Shown here: in pieces, positions 22,664 to 30,886 of the stretch
How the letters are laid out: each line of letters begins with the position of its first letter
How positions within the stretch are numbered: position 1 is the first letter of the stretch
NCBI GenBank assembly: GCA_003858485.1
Contig: RQYD01000016.1
Location: 48,523-112,522 of the forward strand
Direction: 5' to 3'
DNA from: Clostridiales bacterium COT073_COT-073
GTDB taxonomy: Bacteria > Bacillota > Clostridia > Lachnospirales > Vallitaleaceae
Length of the DNA: 64,000 nucleotides
The notes under the pieces: generated by a model
Database searches by the model: none
What the model saw: the letters and a program-made list of their open reading frames with translations, nothing else
What the model was told of the DNA's origin: nothing
Program-made: the position numbers and the translations under genes

Positions 22664-24661
22664 TTAATTTCCCTGATAAACAATCTCCGTTTCACCATCC
22701 CATTTGACCTGATAAGCATACTCCCCGGAAATTTGAATCTTCCAGCCATTGGCATCTTTTGCAACCGATAATTGAACAGCTTCTACTACCTGTTCTTTGG
22801 GTGCAACTCTAAATAAAGCCGCATAAAGATTTTCTGCGCCAACCGGCTCCGCCTTTAAATGAATCCGCTTAGACGGTGATTTGGCATCCGTATCCTTAGA
22901 ATATTCTCCCTCTAAAACCTCTGCTGTCAATCCACTGCTATATGTCATTTGTAATTGCACCTCCGGCCAAAAGCCAAGATATGATTTCCCGATTTGCTGA
23001 ACCTGATCGGTGGCCAAATGATAATAAATATCCGCTGTTCTGGCTTCGCCCTTAACCAAATCCAAAACCAGAAGATCTTTTCCCTCAATCAGTAAAATCG
23101 CCCGCATTAGCCGGACCGGCTGATAATTATCATGATAGCCGATAATTGCAAAATGATCGGCTCTTTCCTCAGCTAATAGGATATCGCCATTTTTTTGTTC
23201 TCCATAACGGAAAGCATTGATATATTCAAAGGGATATTGATCATTAATTATAATTGTATTATGATATTGCGGTGATTTAAATTTTTCCCGCATAGCATTG
23301 TTTTCATAAGTATAATAGCCAGGATCAACCAGTAAATTCTGACCCAGAGCAGTATAATCAAAGCCCAGCGGGTCCATATGGGTATGACCGGTATGGATCG
23401 GGGTATATACTCCAAAAAACAAACTATGTGCCTGCTTATCCCAGGAAGTTCGAAAAGCTGCCTGTTTTACCCTGCGCTGATGATTAAGCAGGGGCATGTG
23501 ATTTTCACTTGTTTCAGCTAAACACTGCTTAAATTCCCGGATATCATATAAAAACCAAATATGATTTTGAATTTGCTGATAAAATGCCTGTTCGCTGGTA
23601 TAATCCCGTAAAATATTCAGGCAATCACTGCGCCGAAACGCCAGATAGCCATAAAAACCGCCCATGATCGCCCCCTGATTGGCCCTGGAATCTCCCCATG
23701 GCACAGTTTCTCCCGTTGGCCGGAAGGAGTAAATCGAATACTCCAAACCTTTCTCCAGACGCTTTTTATAATTTTCCGAAAATTCCAGTCCAAAGTCACG
23801 GGCAATTAAAAGCCCCAGAGTAAACCAGCGCATACAGCCATTATGATACATTGGGCAAGCTTCAATATGAGCACCGTCCTCGGTCATTTGCACTTCAATA
23901 CAGCGTTCTAATTCAGCCATTGCCTGTTTTTGCCATTTTTCTGCATTTTTAAATTCCGGAAAATAAGAGCTGGCCCATAATAATCCCAAATTTTCCATGA
24001 CATAATGATTATGATCGGCTTTGGGAAAGAATTGCGGCGAGACTGCCGCTAAAATCTCCGCCTGCTCATAGACCGATAACACAAAAATTTCCAAAGTTTT
24101 TAAATCCAGTACCGGATCACCCAGTAAATGCTCCATGATTAGGGGCCAGCTTTTATGCAAACGAATGCCCACCTCTAAGACCCGCCATGGACTAAGGCTG
24201 TGAAAATTTTTCTCCAGCTTTGAAAAATCATCCGGGGTCAACTCCGGACGTTTGACTACATTTGTCCAATCCCGCAGTTCAGCCAGTACCCGCTCAGCAT
24301 AAGCATTTTCTCCGGTAAAGGCATAGGCTGCCAGCAAATTTTGCCACCAGTCCATTCGGTTTAACTGCCAATGGTATTCATTGGTGTGATATTTATTATC
24401 CAGCCAGGCCGGATACTGACCGCCGGACAAGGTGGTTTTATACTCGCCGCCGGTACCCGGCAGCTTGACTTTACTTTCCATGCCATATCCAGCCATGGTT
24501 ATGGTTTCGCTAACCACTTCCGGAAATAATTCCTTAATTATTTGTGCCTGCTCTGCCTTGGTCATGCCCCGGCGAACATCAATTTCCACCTGACGACGGA
24601 GCAAATTTTGATACAATTCCTCAATAGTTTGAGGTTGCTTTAAAATTTCCGCTAATTTCAT
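22664..24661 (-). CDS. Heparinase II/III-like polysaccharide lyase, cytoplasmic
   Basis: 665 residues without a signal peptide, so it would act on imported oligosaccharides. An N-terminal (alpha/alpha) toroid holds DHNHYVMENLG at about 218 and CPMYHNGCMRW at about 273, probable active-site histidine and tyrosine positions. The C-terminal beta-sandwich has HTGHTHMDPLGFDY at about 426 and YHNTIIIND at about 467, which match the metal and catalytic histidines of heparinase II-type enzymes. Such lyases cleave glycosaminoglycans or alginate-like uronic acid polymers by beta-elimination. It lies downstream of the sulfatase, and both are on the strand of the importer. The exact polymer is not determinable. 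RBS AAAGGAG. Confidence 0.85.
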   Translation of the reverse strand: MKLAEILKQPQTIEELYQNLLRRQVEIDVRRGMTKAEQAQIIKELFPEVVSETITMAGYGMESKVKLPGTGGEYKTTLSGGQYPAWLDNKYHTNEYHWQLNRMDWWQNLLAAYAFTGENAYAERVLAELRDWTNVVKRPELTPDDFSKLEKNFHSLSPWRVLEVGIRLHKSWPLIMEHLLGDPVLDLKTLEIFVLSVYEQAEILAAVSPQFFPKADHNHYVMENLGLLWASSYFPEFKNAEKWQKQAMAELERCIEVQMTEDGAHIEACPMYHNGCMRWFTLGLLIARDFGLEFSENYKKRLEKGLEYSIYSFRPTGETVPWGDSRANQGAIMGGFYGYLAFRRSDCLNILRDYTSEQAFYQQIQNHIWFLYDIREFKQCLAETSENHMPLLNHQRRVKQAAFRTSWDKQAHSLFFGVYTPIHTGHTHMDPLGFDYTALGQNLLVDPGYYTYENNAMREKFKSPQYHNTIIINDQYPFEYINAFRYGEQKNGDILLAEERADHFAIIGYHDNYQPVRLMRAILLIEGKDLLVLDLVKGEARTADIYYHLATDQVQQIGKSYLGFWPEVQLQMTYSSGLTAEVLEGEYSKDTDAKSPSKRIHLKAEPVGAENLYAALFRVAPKEQVVEAVQLSVAKDANGWKIQISGEYAYQVKWDGETEIVYQGN

Positions 24662-24831
24662 ATTTTCTCCTTTAAACTTTAATTCAAGCCCCTATGGGCA
24701 ATTCGCCTGCACACTACCAGAGAACCTCAATAAACAGTTAAATGTAAATAATAGGTCAGGCGGTGTAAAATCTTTATGGGCAATCCTCCTGCCGGTCGCC
24801 AGAAAACCACGAAAAACCGCCAGTCAATCTT

Positions 24832-26166
24832 TTAAAATCCCAGGCGAATCCGTTCTGCCCGAAAATCAGCCATCCGTTGCTGATAACTTTTATCCTGACT
24901 GAAGTCAATGGTTTCTTCCGGATTGACTGCCAAGTCAAATAATACTTCCGGCATATCCTGCCCATAATACTGGTATTTTAAATCTCCCTGCTTGATCATT
25001 AAAAATCCACCATTATACTGGGAAAGTGTTTGATTCTGATAGCTTTGATGCCAAAAAGCGGTATTCCCTTCCAATAGCGGAACCAATGAGCGACTATCCA
25101 GTCCCTCCGGTATCGGCAAATCTACCAATTCACAAAGAGTAGCAAAAATATCGACCAAATTGACATTTTCCCGAATACGCTGTCCCCGGAAACGCTTGGG
25201 ATAACGAATAAAGAATGGCACCCCGGCACTGGCCTCGTAAAATTTATGCTTCATCCAAATACTATGCTCACCCAGCATCTCACCATGATCCGAAGCATAT
25301 ATAATGATCCAGTCATCCAAATCTTGTCCTACCAGTCGTAAGCTATCCAGCACTTGACCAAATAAGCTGTCGGCCTGTTCAACCATCGCATAATATGCAG
25401 CTGTACACCGCTGAATTTCCCGTCTGGAAACATCCCTTCCTTCAACTAATTGTTTTTGGCTTAAAAACGGATGAGCGCTGGCAACCTGGTCGGTATAAAG
25501 CGGTACCCGGTTTAAATAATAATGAAACAATTCTTCTTTGGCCGTATAAGGATAATGAGGCTGAGTTAAGCTGACTTTGAGCAGTAAAGGTCTTTGGGTT
25601 CTGACTTTATCATAATAAACACTGTTAAAATAATCCAAAATGAAATTCTTAGCTCCCAGCACAGTGTATTCATCCGATACTACCTGATAGGCTTTGCCGA
25701 TACCGGCACTTTTAACCTCTTTTACAAGTGGCCAGCGCATAGCGTCACGGGATGGGATATATTTGACAAAAGCTTCCGGATCACGTTGTATAACTTTTTC
25801 ACTTTTCATTTCATTGCCAATTCGCTGAGTCCAGCCCTGCATTTGATCCTGACCGGTATGATGGAGCTTGCCGCAGGCAACGGTGGCATAGGCGTATTCC
25901 GCCAAATATCTGGCAAAAGTCAAATAGCCCGGTGCCAAATCATCACCAAATTTCTGACAGCCACAATTTTTAGGATACTGACCGGCCATCATTGCCTGTC
26001 TGGCCGGAATACACTGAGGATAAGGTGTATAGCAATTTTCAAACACCACTGCCTCTTTGGCCAGCGCATCTAAATTGGGGGTGCGGATCACCGGATTGCC
26101 GGCAAATCCCAATACATCAGGCCGATGCTGGTCATCCATTAAAAACAAAATATTAGGTGCTTTCAT
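24832..26166 (-). CDS. Type I (formylglycine) sulfatase, cytoplasmic
   Basis: 444 residues. The N-terminal metal site is FLMDDQHRPD and the sulfatase signature is CIPAR at residues 52-56 (C-x-P-x-R), in which the cysteine must be converted to formylglycine. A second metal site is YASDHGEMLGEH. No signal peptide is present, whereas many glycosaminoglycan sulfatases are exported, so desulfation would follow uptake. No maturase gene lies in the window, so a separate anaerobic maturation enzyme is required. RBS AGGGAGGAAAG. Position between the importer and lyase genes argues for a sulfated sugar substrate. Confidence 0.85.
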   Translation of the reverse strand: MKAPNILFLMDDQHRPDVLGFAGNPVIRTPNLDALAKEAVVFENCYTPYPQCIPARQAMMAGQYPKNCGCQKFGDDLAPGYLTFARYLAEYAYATVACGKLHHTGQDQMQGWTQRIGNEMKSEKVIQRDPEAFVKYIPSRDAMRWPLVKEVKSAGIGKAYQVVSDEYTVLGAKNFILDYFNSVYYDKVRTQRPLLLKVSLTQPHYPYTAKEELFHYYLNRVPLYTDQVASAHPFLSQKQLVEGRDVSRREIQRCTAAYYAMVEQADSLFGQVLDSLRLVGQDLDDWIIIYASDHGEMLGEHSIWMKHKFYEASAGVPFFIRYPKRFRGQRIRENVNLVDIFATLCELVDLPIPEGLDSRSLVPLLEGNTAFWHQSYQNQTLSQYNGGFLMIKQGDLKYQYYGQDMPEVLFDLAVNPEETIDFSQDKSYQQRMADFRAERIRLGF

Positions 26167-26228
26167 CTTTCCTCCCTGCTTTTGCCAAATTTGATTTCGG
26201 CTTTAATATCCGAAATTATCCTTATATT

Positions 26229-26386
26229 ATATACTCAACTTTCCCACTGTCTTTTTTGTCCCTATCCCGCTCTGTAGAGCGGGTACATGGGTTCCCCCGC
26301 TTTCGCCACATACTTCGTAAGACGGCTGCCGCGGCACACGCCATAAAAAAGACTGTTCCAGGGAACGTGGGAAAGTTGAGTTATAT
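26229..26386 (+). repeat. MITE-like hairpin element, copy 4 (complete)
   Basis: Complete: ACTCAACTTTCCCAC at the left and GTGGGAAAGTTGAGT at the right, GC hairpin around CTGTAGAG, one module (GCCACATAC-TTC-GTAAGACGGC) and the right arm GACTGTTCCAGGGAAC. Flanked by TATA-like sequence on both sides. It lies 63 bases upstream of the sulfatase start. Confidence 0.9.
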
Positions 26387-26451
26387 ATTGTTGATCTCAT
26401 AGTTAGCATAGAGAAGCAGCCACCAAAATGGTTCACCTCTCATAATATGGT

Positions 26452-26497
26452 AAATAAACCAATCCTCGATCAACTATACAAGGATTGGTTTATTTTT
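26452..26497. terminator. Strong bidirectional terminator hairpin
   Basis: AAATAAACCAATCCT and AGGATTGGTTTATTT, a perfect 15-base-pair stem with a T-rich plus-strand tail. It separates the importer operon from the sulfatase and lyase. Confidence 0.75.
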
Positions 26498-26514
26498 ATC
26501 TACTATAAAATACT

Positions 26515-26790
26515 ACTGTGAATATGCCTGCTGCGCAGTCGCATTCCTTCCCTTTGCGCGCTGCTCTCTGAGAACTTACTGCGTAAGTTTCGCTTTCCTT
26601 TCTCCATCTATCCCTCAGAACCGAATGCTTCGCATTCGCCGCGCTGCGCGCTCCTCGTTCTGAGAGCACAGTGCCGGGAAATGAATATGCCTGCTGCGCA
26701 GTCGCATTCCTTTCCCTTGCGCACTGCCCTCTGAGAACTTACTGCGTAAGTTCTCTACGAGGGGGTGAATTTCACTTTGTGAAATTCACT
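26515..26790. repeat. Patch of short triloop hairpins with an internal direct duplication
   Basis: Contains at least seven small perfect hairpins: CTGC-TG-CGCAG type (twice), AACTTAC-TGC-GTAAGTT (twice), GAATGC-TTC-GCATTC, GCGC-TGC-GCGC and GTGAATTTCAC-TTT-GTGAAATTCAC. About 40 bases at 26519 recur at 26683 and about 25 bases at 26567 recur at 26731. The core CTTAC-N3-GTAAG is shared with the modules of the MITE-like element. No coding frame. Confidence 0.75.
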
Positions 26791-28427
26791 CATTGTTTCT
26801 CATAACGCTCGTAAGCGGCTTGATAGATATCAATTACTTCTTGAATTCCTAAATCATTTAGGGCTTTGAGGTAAGCATCCCAATTCTTTTCAACATCTTC
26901 TGCACCTAAAATCCATTTTTGAGTGGTTTCTTCAACAAATGGCTGAATGGCTGTTTCTTTTTGGTCAAGTACTTTTTGTTCTTCGGCAGTAAATGCCAAT
27001 AATGGGAACCGTTTAGCAATAAATTTGCCATCTAAATACATTTCTGCACCCTTTAATGCCAATTCGTTCATCCATTGTTTTTCATATTCAAAATCCTGAT
27101 GGAAACCAACCTGCATCTGGAAGCCCTTCTTTTGTAAATAAGAAATTACCGGTTCTTCGCCCTTTAATACACTTTCTTTAAACTTCGGTTTGCCATCAAC
27201 CAAATCATAATCAACGCCTTCCACACCAAAGTTCATTAAACAACGACCTTCTTCAGTCCACCAGAAATCCAGATATTTAATACCAATTACCGGATCTTTA
27301 ATGTCTTTTGACAATCCCCAGCCAGTGGCATTTACTACCGGTCTGGATGAATATTCCCAAACTTTTCCTTTGGCATCCGCCGGCGGAGCCATTGGTACAA
27401 AATTAAAGCCTTCGATTTTATCCTTAAATTTATCATTAGCCGCAGCGGTTGATGGGAACCAGTCATGAGCAAAACCACCAATATTATCGCCTAATAAAAT
27501 ATCTCTGGCATTTTTGCCACGGGTGAAGGCTTCCGGATCAATTAATCCCTCCGCATACCATTTGCTTAAATTGATCATCGCTTCCTTGTATTCGTTTTCC
27601 GCCGGACCAAATTTAACCTTGTTTCCATCTAAGAACCAATGGTCTTTATCGGAATAGGTATGAGCACCCCAAAGAGCTGCCAAAGCTACAGTTTTTTGAC
27701 CATTTGCCCGGTCGATATATGGTGTTTCGTCTTTTTTGCCATTACCGTTTGGATCATTTTCGCGGAAAGCTTTTAAAACAGTATATAATTCGTCTACCGT
27801 TTTCGGTTGCTCTAAACCTAATTTATCCAGCCAATCCTGACGAATAAAATAACCTTGAGCCGCTGCTCCATCCGGTACGAAGTTGATGCTGTAAATATTT
27901 CCGTCCGGTGCGGTCAGATACTTTCTGATATCTTCTCTTTCTGTTAAAAATTTCTTGATATTAGGTGCATGTTGGTCAATTAAATCATTTAATGGCAAGA
28001 ATGCTCCTTCCGGTCCATATTTAAAGAAATTTTCTCTTTCGGTGACAATGATATCCGGTAAGCTGCCGCTGGCCATCATCACGTTAAATACCTGAGCACT
28101 GTCAGTCGCTGATTCCTGAGCAACCCCCTTCATTTTGACATTGGTCATTTCTTCCGCTTTTTTAAAGCTTTCCCAGCTGTCACTAAATACAAACTTGTTG
28201 TAAACATGCAGATGCAAAGTTAATTCCTGCTTGTCTTTGGTGATAAATAAGCCTGGTAATTCCTCTGCCGGTTTGGCTTCTTCCGGTTTGGTCTCCGGCT
28301 GTTTGGTCGCCTCAGTTTGTTTTTGATCCTGGGTTTTAGCGGGCTCTGTTGTCTTGGTTTGGCCGCAGCCACTAAACATCGACACACTTAAAGCGGCCGC
28401 TAAACATAAAGATACTAATTTTTTCAT
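26790..28427 (-). CDS. LplA-type ABC transporter sugar-binding lipoprotein
   Basis: 545 residues. Signal peptide with lipobox FSGC (cysteine near 21), then a Gln/Lys/Glu/Thr/Pro-rich linker to about 60, then the solute-binding fold (SLPDIIVTERENFFKYGPEG). The loop DPNGNGKKDET at about 215-228 is the calcium-binding loop typical of this family of oligosaccharide binders. It should capture lyase products outside the membrane. RBS GGGAGGTAACC. Two hairpins separate it from the permease genes, which probably raises or stabilises its own message. Confidence 0.9.
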   Translation of the reverse strand: MKKLVSLCLAAALSVSMFSGCGQTKTTEPAKTQDQKQTEATKQPETKPEEAKPAEELPGLFITKDKQELTLHLHVYNKFVFSDSWESFKKAEEMTNVKMKGVAQESATDSAQVFNVMMASGSLPDIIVTERENFFKYGPEGAFLPLNDLIDQHAPNIKKFLTEREDIRKYLTAPDGNIYSINFVPDGAAAQGYFIRQDWLDKLGLEQPKTVDELYTVLKAFRENDPNGNGKKDETPYIDRANGQKTVALAALWGAHTYSDKDHWFLDGNKVKFGPAENEYKEAMINLSKWYAEGLIDPEAFTRGKNARDILLGDNIGGFAHDWFPSTAAANDKFKDKIEGFNFVPMAPPADAKGKVWEYSSRPVVNATGWGLSKDIKDPVIGIKYLDFWWTEEGRCLMNFGVEGVDYDLVDGKPKFKESVLKGEEPVISYLQKKGFQMQVGFHQDFEYEKQWMNELALKGAEMYLDGKFIAKRFPLLAFTAEEQKVLDQKETAIQPFVEETTQKWILGAEDVEKNWDAYLKALNDLGIQEVIDIYQAAYERYEKQ

Positions 28428-28488
28428 TGGTTACCTCCCTTTTTTGCAAATTATGTTGCTGCTGATCTCATATAAGAACAGCTATCTC

Positions 28489-28605
28489 AAGACCTGAAGC
28501 AGTATCTGACTGCTGCCGGGTCTTAGTAAACAAGTAATATGGTGTTTCTGCATTGGCTTTCATTATCTTTTGCCTATATAGAAAACCAGCTTTTCTACAG
28601 GCAAA
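28489..28605 (-). promoter_or_regulatory. Two intercistronic hairpins between permease and binding-protein genes
   Basis: AAGACC..GCAGT pairs with ACTGC..GGGTCTT (28489-28524), and TTTGCCT..AGAAAA pairs with TTTTCT..AGGCAAA (28568-28605). Neither has a good T run on the minus strand. Such structures commonly set different transcript levels for a binding protein and its permeases. Confidence 0.6.
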
Positions 28606-28632
28606 TGCCGCTAATCACCATGCGCATCTTAT

Positions 28633-29517
28633 TTAGCCCTTAACCGAGCCGACCATGATTCCCTTTTCAAAATATTTCTGAATAAACGGGTAGAGAATGA
28701 TCATGGGCAGGGCTGAAACAATAATGGTGGCATAGATCACCGTTTCCTGGGAAATGGTATTGGCTAAATCACCCAAATTAACATCATCACTTAAATTCAT
28801 TTCCACAATTAATTTCTTTAAAAACACTTGGAGCGGGATTTTTTTTGGATCTTTTAAAATCAGCATTGCCCAAAAATAACCATTCCAACGCTGAACCGCA
28901 TAATACAGTGAAATCGTGGCCAAAGCCGGTTTTGATAATGGCAATATAATTTTAGCTAACACCGTCAAATCATTGGCGCCGTCAATTTTAGCCGACTCTT
29001 CCAAGGAGTCCGGAATTGACTCAAAGTAAGTCCGGAGCAAGATCACATAAAAAGCCGAGCAGGCAAAGGCAATTAAAATAGTAATCCGCTTATCAAGCAA
29101 ATGAAAATCACGCAAGTTAAGATAAAACGGAATCATTCCCGGTTTCAGCCACATGGTCAAAAGTACCATAAAAGACAAGAAACTCCGTCCTCTCAATCTT
29201 TTTTTCGATAAGGGATAGGCCCCGGCAATAGTAATTAACACATTGACCAAAGTTCCGGCCAAGGTATAAAAGATACTGTTGGCATAACCAATCCAAATAT
29301 TGGGATCAGCCGCTACCTTCTTATAGGCCTCCAATGTAAACTCAACCGGATACAACCAAACTTTTGCCCCCGATACCGCATCGGGTGAACTAAGCGAAGA
29401 TGCCAGTACATAGACAAAAGGATACAAGGTTAAAAATGCTGCCAACGCAATTAAAATATGAATCATGATATCGGCAATTCTCTCTCCGATCGATCTTTTA
29501 AATCCTGAAATATTCAT
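28633..29517 (-). CDS. YtcP-type ABC transporter permease
   Basis: 294 residues, six transmembrane helices. The coupling (EAA) loop is SLEESAKIDGANDLTVLAKI with ILPLSKPAL after it, for contact with a multi-sugar ATPase. The C-terminus EKGIMVGSVKG is characteristic of this family. Second permease of the importer, 9 bases after the first, RBS GGAGG. The window shows no ATPase in this operon, so a shared MsmX-like ATPase elsewhere, possibly the one at 60586, would be needed. Confidence 0.9.
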   Translation of the reverse strand: MNISGFKRSIGERIADIMIHILIALAAFLTLYPFVYVLASSLSSPDAVSGAKVWLYPVEFTLEAYKKVAADPNIWIGYANSIFYTLAGTLVNVLITIAGAYPLSKKRLRGRSFLSFMVLLTMWLKPGMIPFYLNLRDFHLLDKRITILIAFACSAFYVILLRTYFESIPDSLEESAKIDGANDLTVLAKIILPLSKPALATISLYYAVQRWNGYFWAMLILKDPKKIPLQVFLKKLIVEMNLSDDVNLGDLANTISQETVIYATIIVSALPMIILYPFIQKYFEKGIMVGSVKG

Positions 29518-29526
29518 AATCGCCTC

Positions 29527-30525
29527 CTACCATAATGATGTTTCCGAAAATTTACGGGCAAAACGATTAGCTCCGTAAATTAACGCAATTGCCACCACTG
29601 CATTAAATAACTCAGCTGCTGTCGCCAAAGAATAATTTCCCAGTTCAATCGCCGAACGATATACATAAGTACTGATAACGTCAGCGGTTTCATAGGTTGC
29701 CGGTTGGTACAACAGTAAAATCGCTTCATAGCCAACTTCCAACATTCTGCCGATTCTGAGAATCAACATAATGGTAATGGTTGGCAAAATACCGGGAATG
29801 GTAATATGCCTTAGCCTCTGCCAGGCATTGGCACCATCAACATAGGCCGCTTCATAAAGTTGAACATCAATTCCGGCCAGAGCAGCAATATAAATAACTG
29901 CACCAAAACCGGATTCTTTCCAAATATTCATGCCGGTAAAAATACCGCGAAAATATTGGGGCTTCGTTAAGAAATAAATCTTTTCGCCGCCTAACTTTTC
30001 AATCAACATATTAACCATACCATGCGATGGTGACAGGAAATTAACGACAATACCTGCGACCACCACAATTGAAACAAAGTGCGGTAAATAGGTCAGGGTT
30101 TGAGTAATGCTTCTGAATGCCTTATTTCTTACGGAATTGAACATTAAGGCCAAAATGATCGGGATTGGAAAACCGATCAGCAAACCATATAGATTAATAA
30201 TAACGGTATTGCGAAATACCCGAACAAAATTAGGCGAATTAAAAAAAGTCTTAAAATTCTCCAGGCCAACCCATGGGCTGGCAGCAATTCCTTTAAATAA
30301 ACTATAATCTTTAAAAGCAATTACCAGTCCATAAAGCGGTTTATATTGAAATATTACAAAAAATGCAATAAATGGAATCAACAATAAATAAAGATAGCGA
30401 TCACGCTTGCAGTCTCGCCATAATGTTTTAAAATAAGAAGCAATTCGTGTACCCATGTCCTTCTTTGGAGGATATGGATGCTCTAAAGCCGCCTCTCCGT
30501 TTTGATGTTTGAGCTGTGTTTTCAA
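29527..30525 (-). CDS. LplB-type ABC transporter permease
   Basis: 332 residues from a TTG start, supported by AAGGAGG seven bases upstream. A 40-residue cytoplasmic N-terminus precedes six transmembrane helices. The EAA loop is QLYEAAYVDGANAWQRLRHI followed by TIPGILPTI. First gene of the importer operon. A -10 box TATAAT at 30662-30667 lacks a good -35 partner, fitting activation by the AraC-type regulator encoded upstream. Confidence 0.9.
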   Translation of the reverse strand: MKTQLKHQNGEAALEHPYPPKKDMGTRIASYFKTLWRDCKRDRYLYLLLIPFIAFFVIFQYKPLYGLVIAFKDYSLFKGIAASPWVGLENFKTFFNSPNFVRVFRNTVIINLYGLLIGFPIPIILALMFNSVRNKAFRSITQTLTYLPHFVSIVVVAGIVVNFLSPSHGMVNMLIEKLGGEKIYFLTKPQYFRGIFTGMNIWKESGFGAVIYIAALAGIDVQLYEAAYVDGANAWQRLRHITIPGILPTITIMLILRIGRMLEVGYEAILLLYQPATYETADVISTYVYRSAIELGNYSLATAAELFNAVVAIALIYGANRFARKFSETSLW

Positions 30526-30808
30526 AGTTATTCCTCCTTGTCGCTATTTTCACTGCCGTTTTTCATGCTTTCTTTGTCAATAGGCTGAAAACTGGGATAC
30601 TGTCATTTATCAAATGATCCTTCCTGATTGATTACCGCCAATGAATTTTTACCTTGCTCTTATTATAGTCAATTGCCCAAAAAATGTATATTGACATTAT
30701 CTAATATTGATTGATAATTTCTTATCCCCTTCTTCAAACCATTATTTATAGGGCTTTTATGCTTTGTTCGTTTTTTGTTTATTCCATTTTTATTTTCATT
30801 TTCCATCA
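30526..30808 (-). promoter_or_regulatory. Promoter region of the sugar importer operon
   Basis: On the minus strand a TATAAT (30662-30667) is the only good core element. No TTGACA stands at proper distance, although TTGACT partly overlaps the -10 and the repeated sequence TGTCAATATACA / GGGCAATTGAC just upstream could be an activator site. The untranslated leader would be about 130 bases. No other gene seen. Confidence 0.45.
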
Positions 30809-30855
30809 TAAAAAACCATCCGCCACTGAAGGGATTCCTCCACTGACTGATGGTT
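30809..30855 (-). terminator. Terminator of the AraC-type regulator gene
   Basis: AAACCATC and GATGGTTT arms with extra inner pairing, followed by TTTTTTAT on the minus strand; 32 bases after the regulator stop. Confidence 0.8.
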
Positions 30856-30886
30856 TATTAAACAAGTTGAGTAGATGATTTTGCTC

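Noticed and set aside
26515..26790. Possible CRISPR array because of repeated short sequences
   Set aside because: Repeats are two pairs at unequal spacing made of hairpins; there are no regular repeats and spacers and no cas genes.
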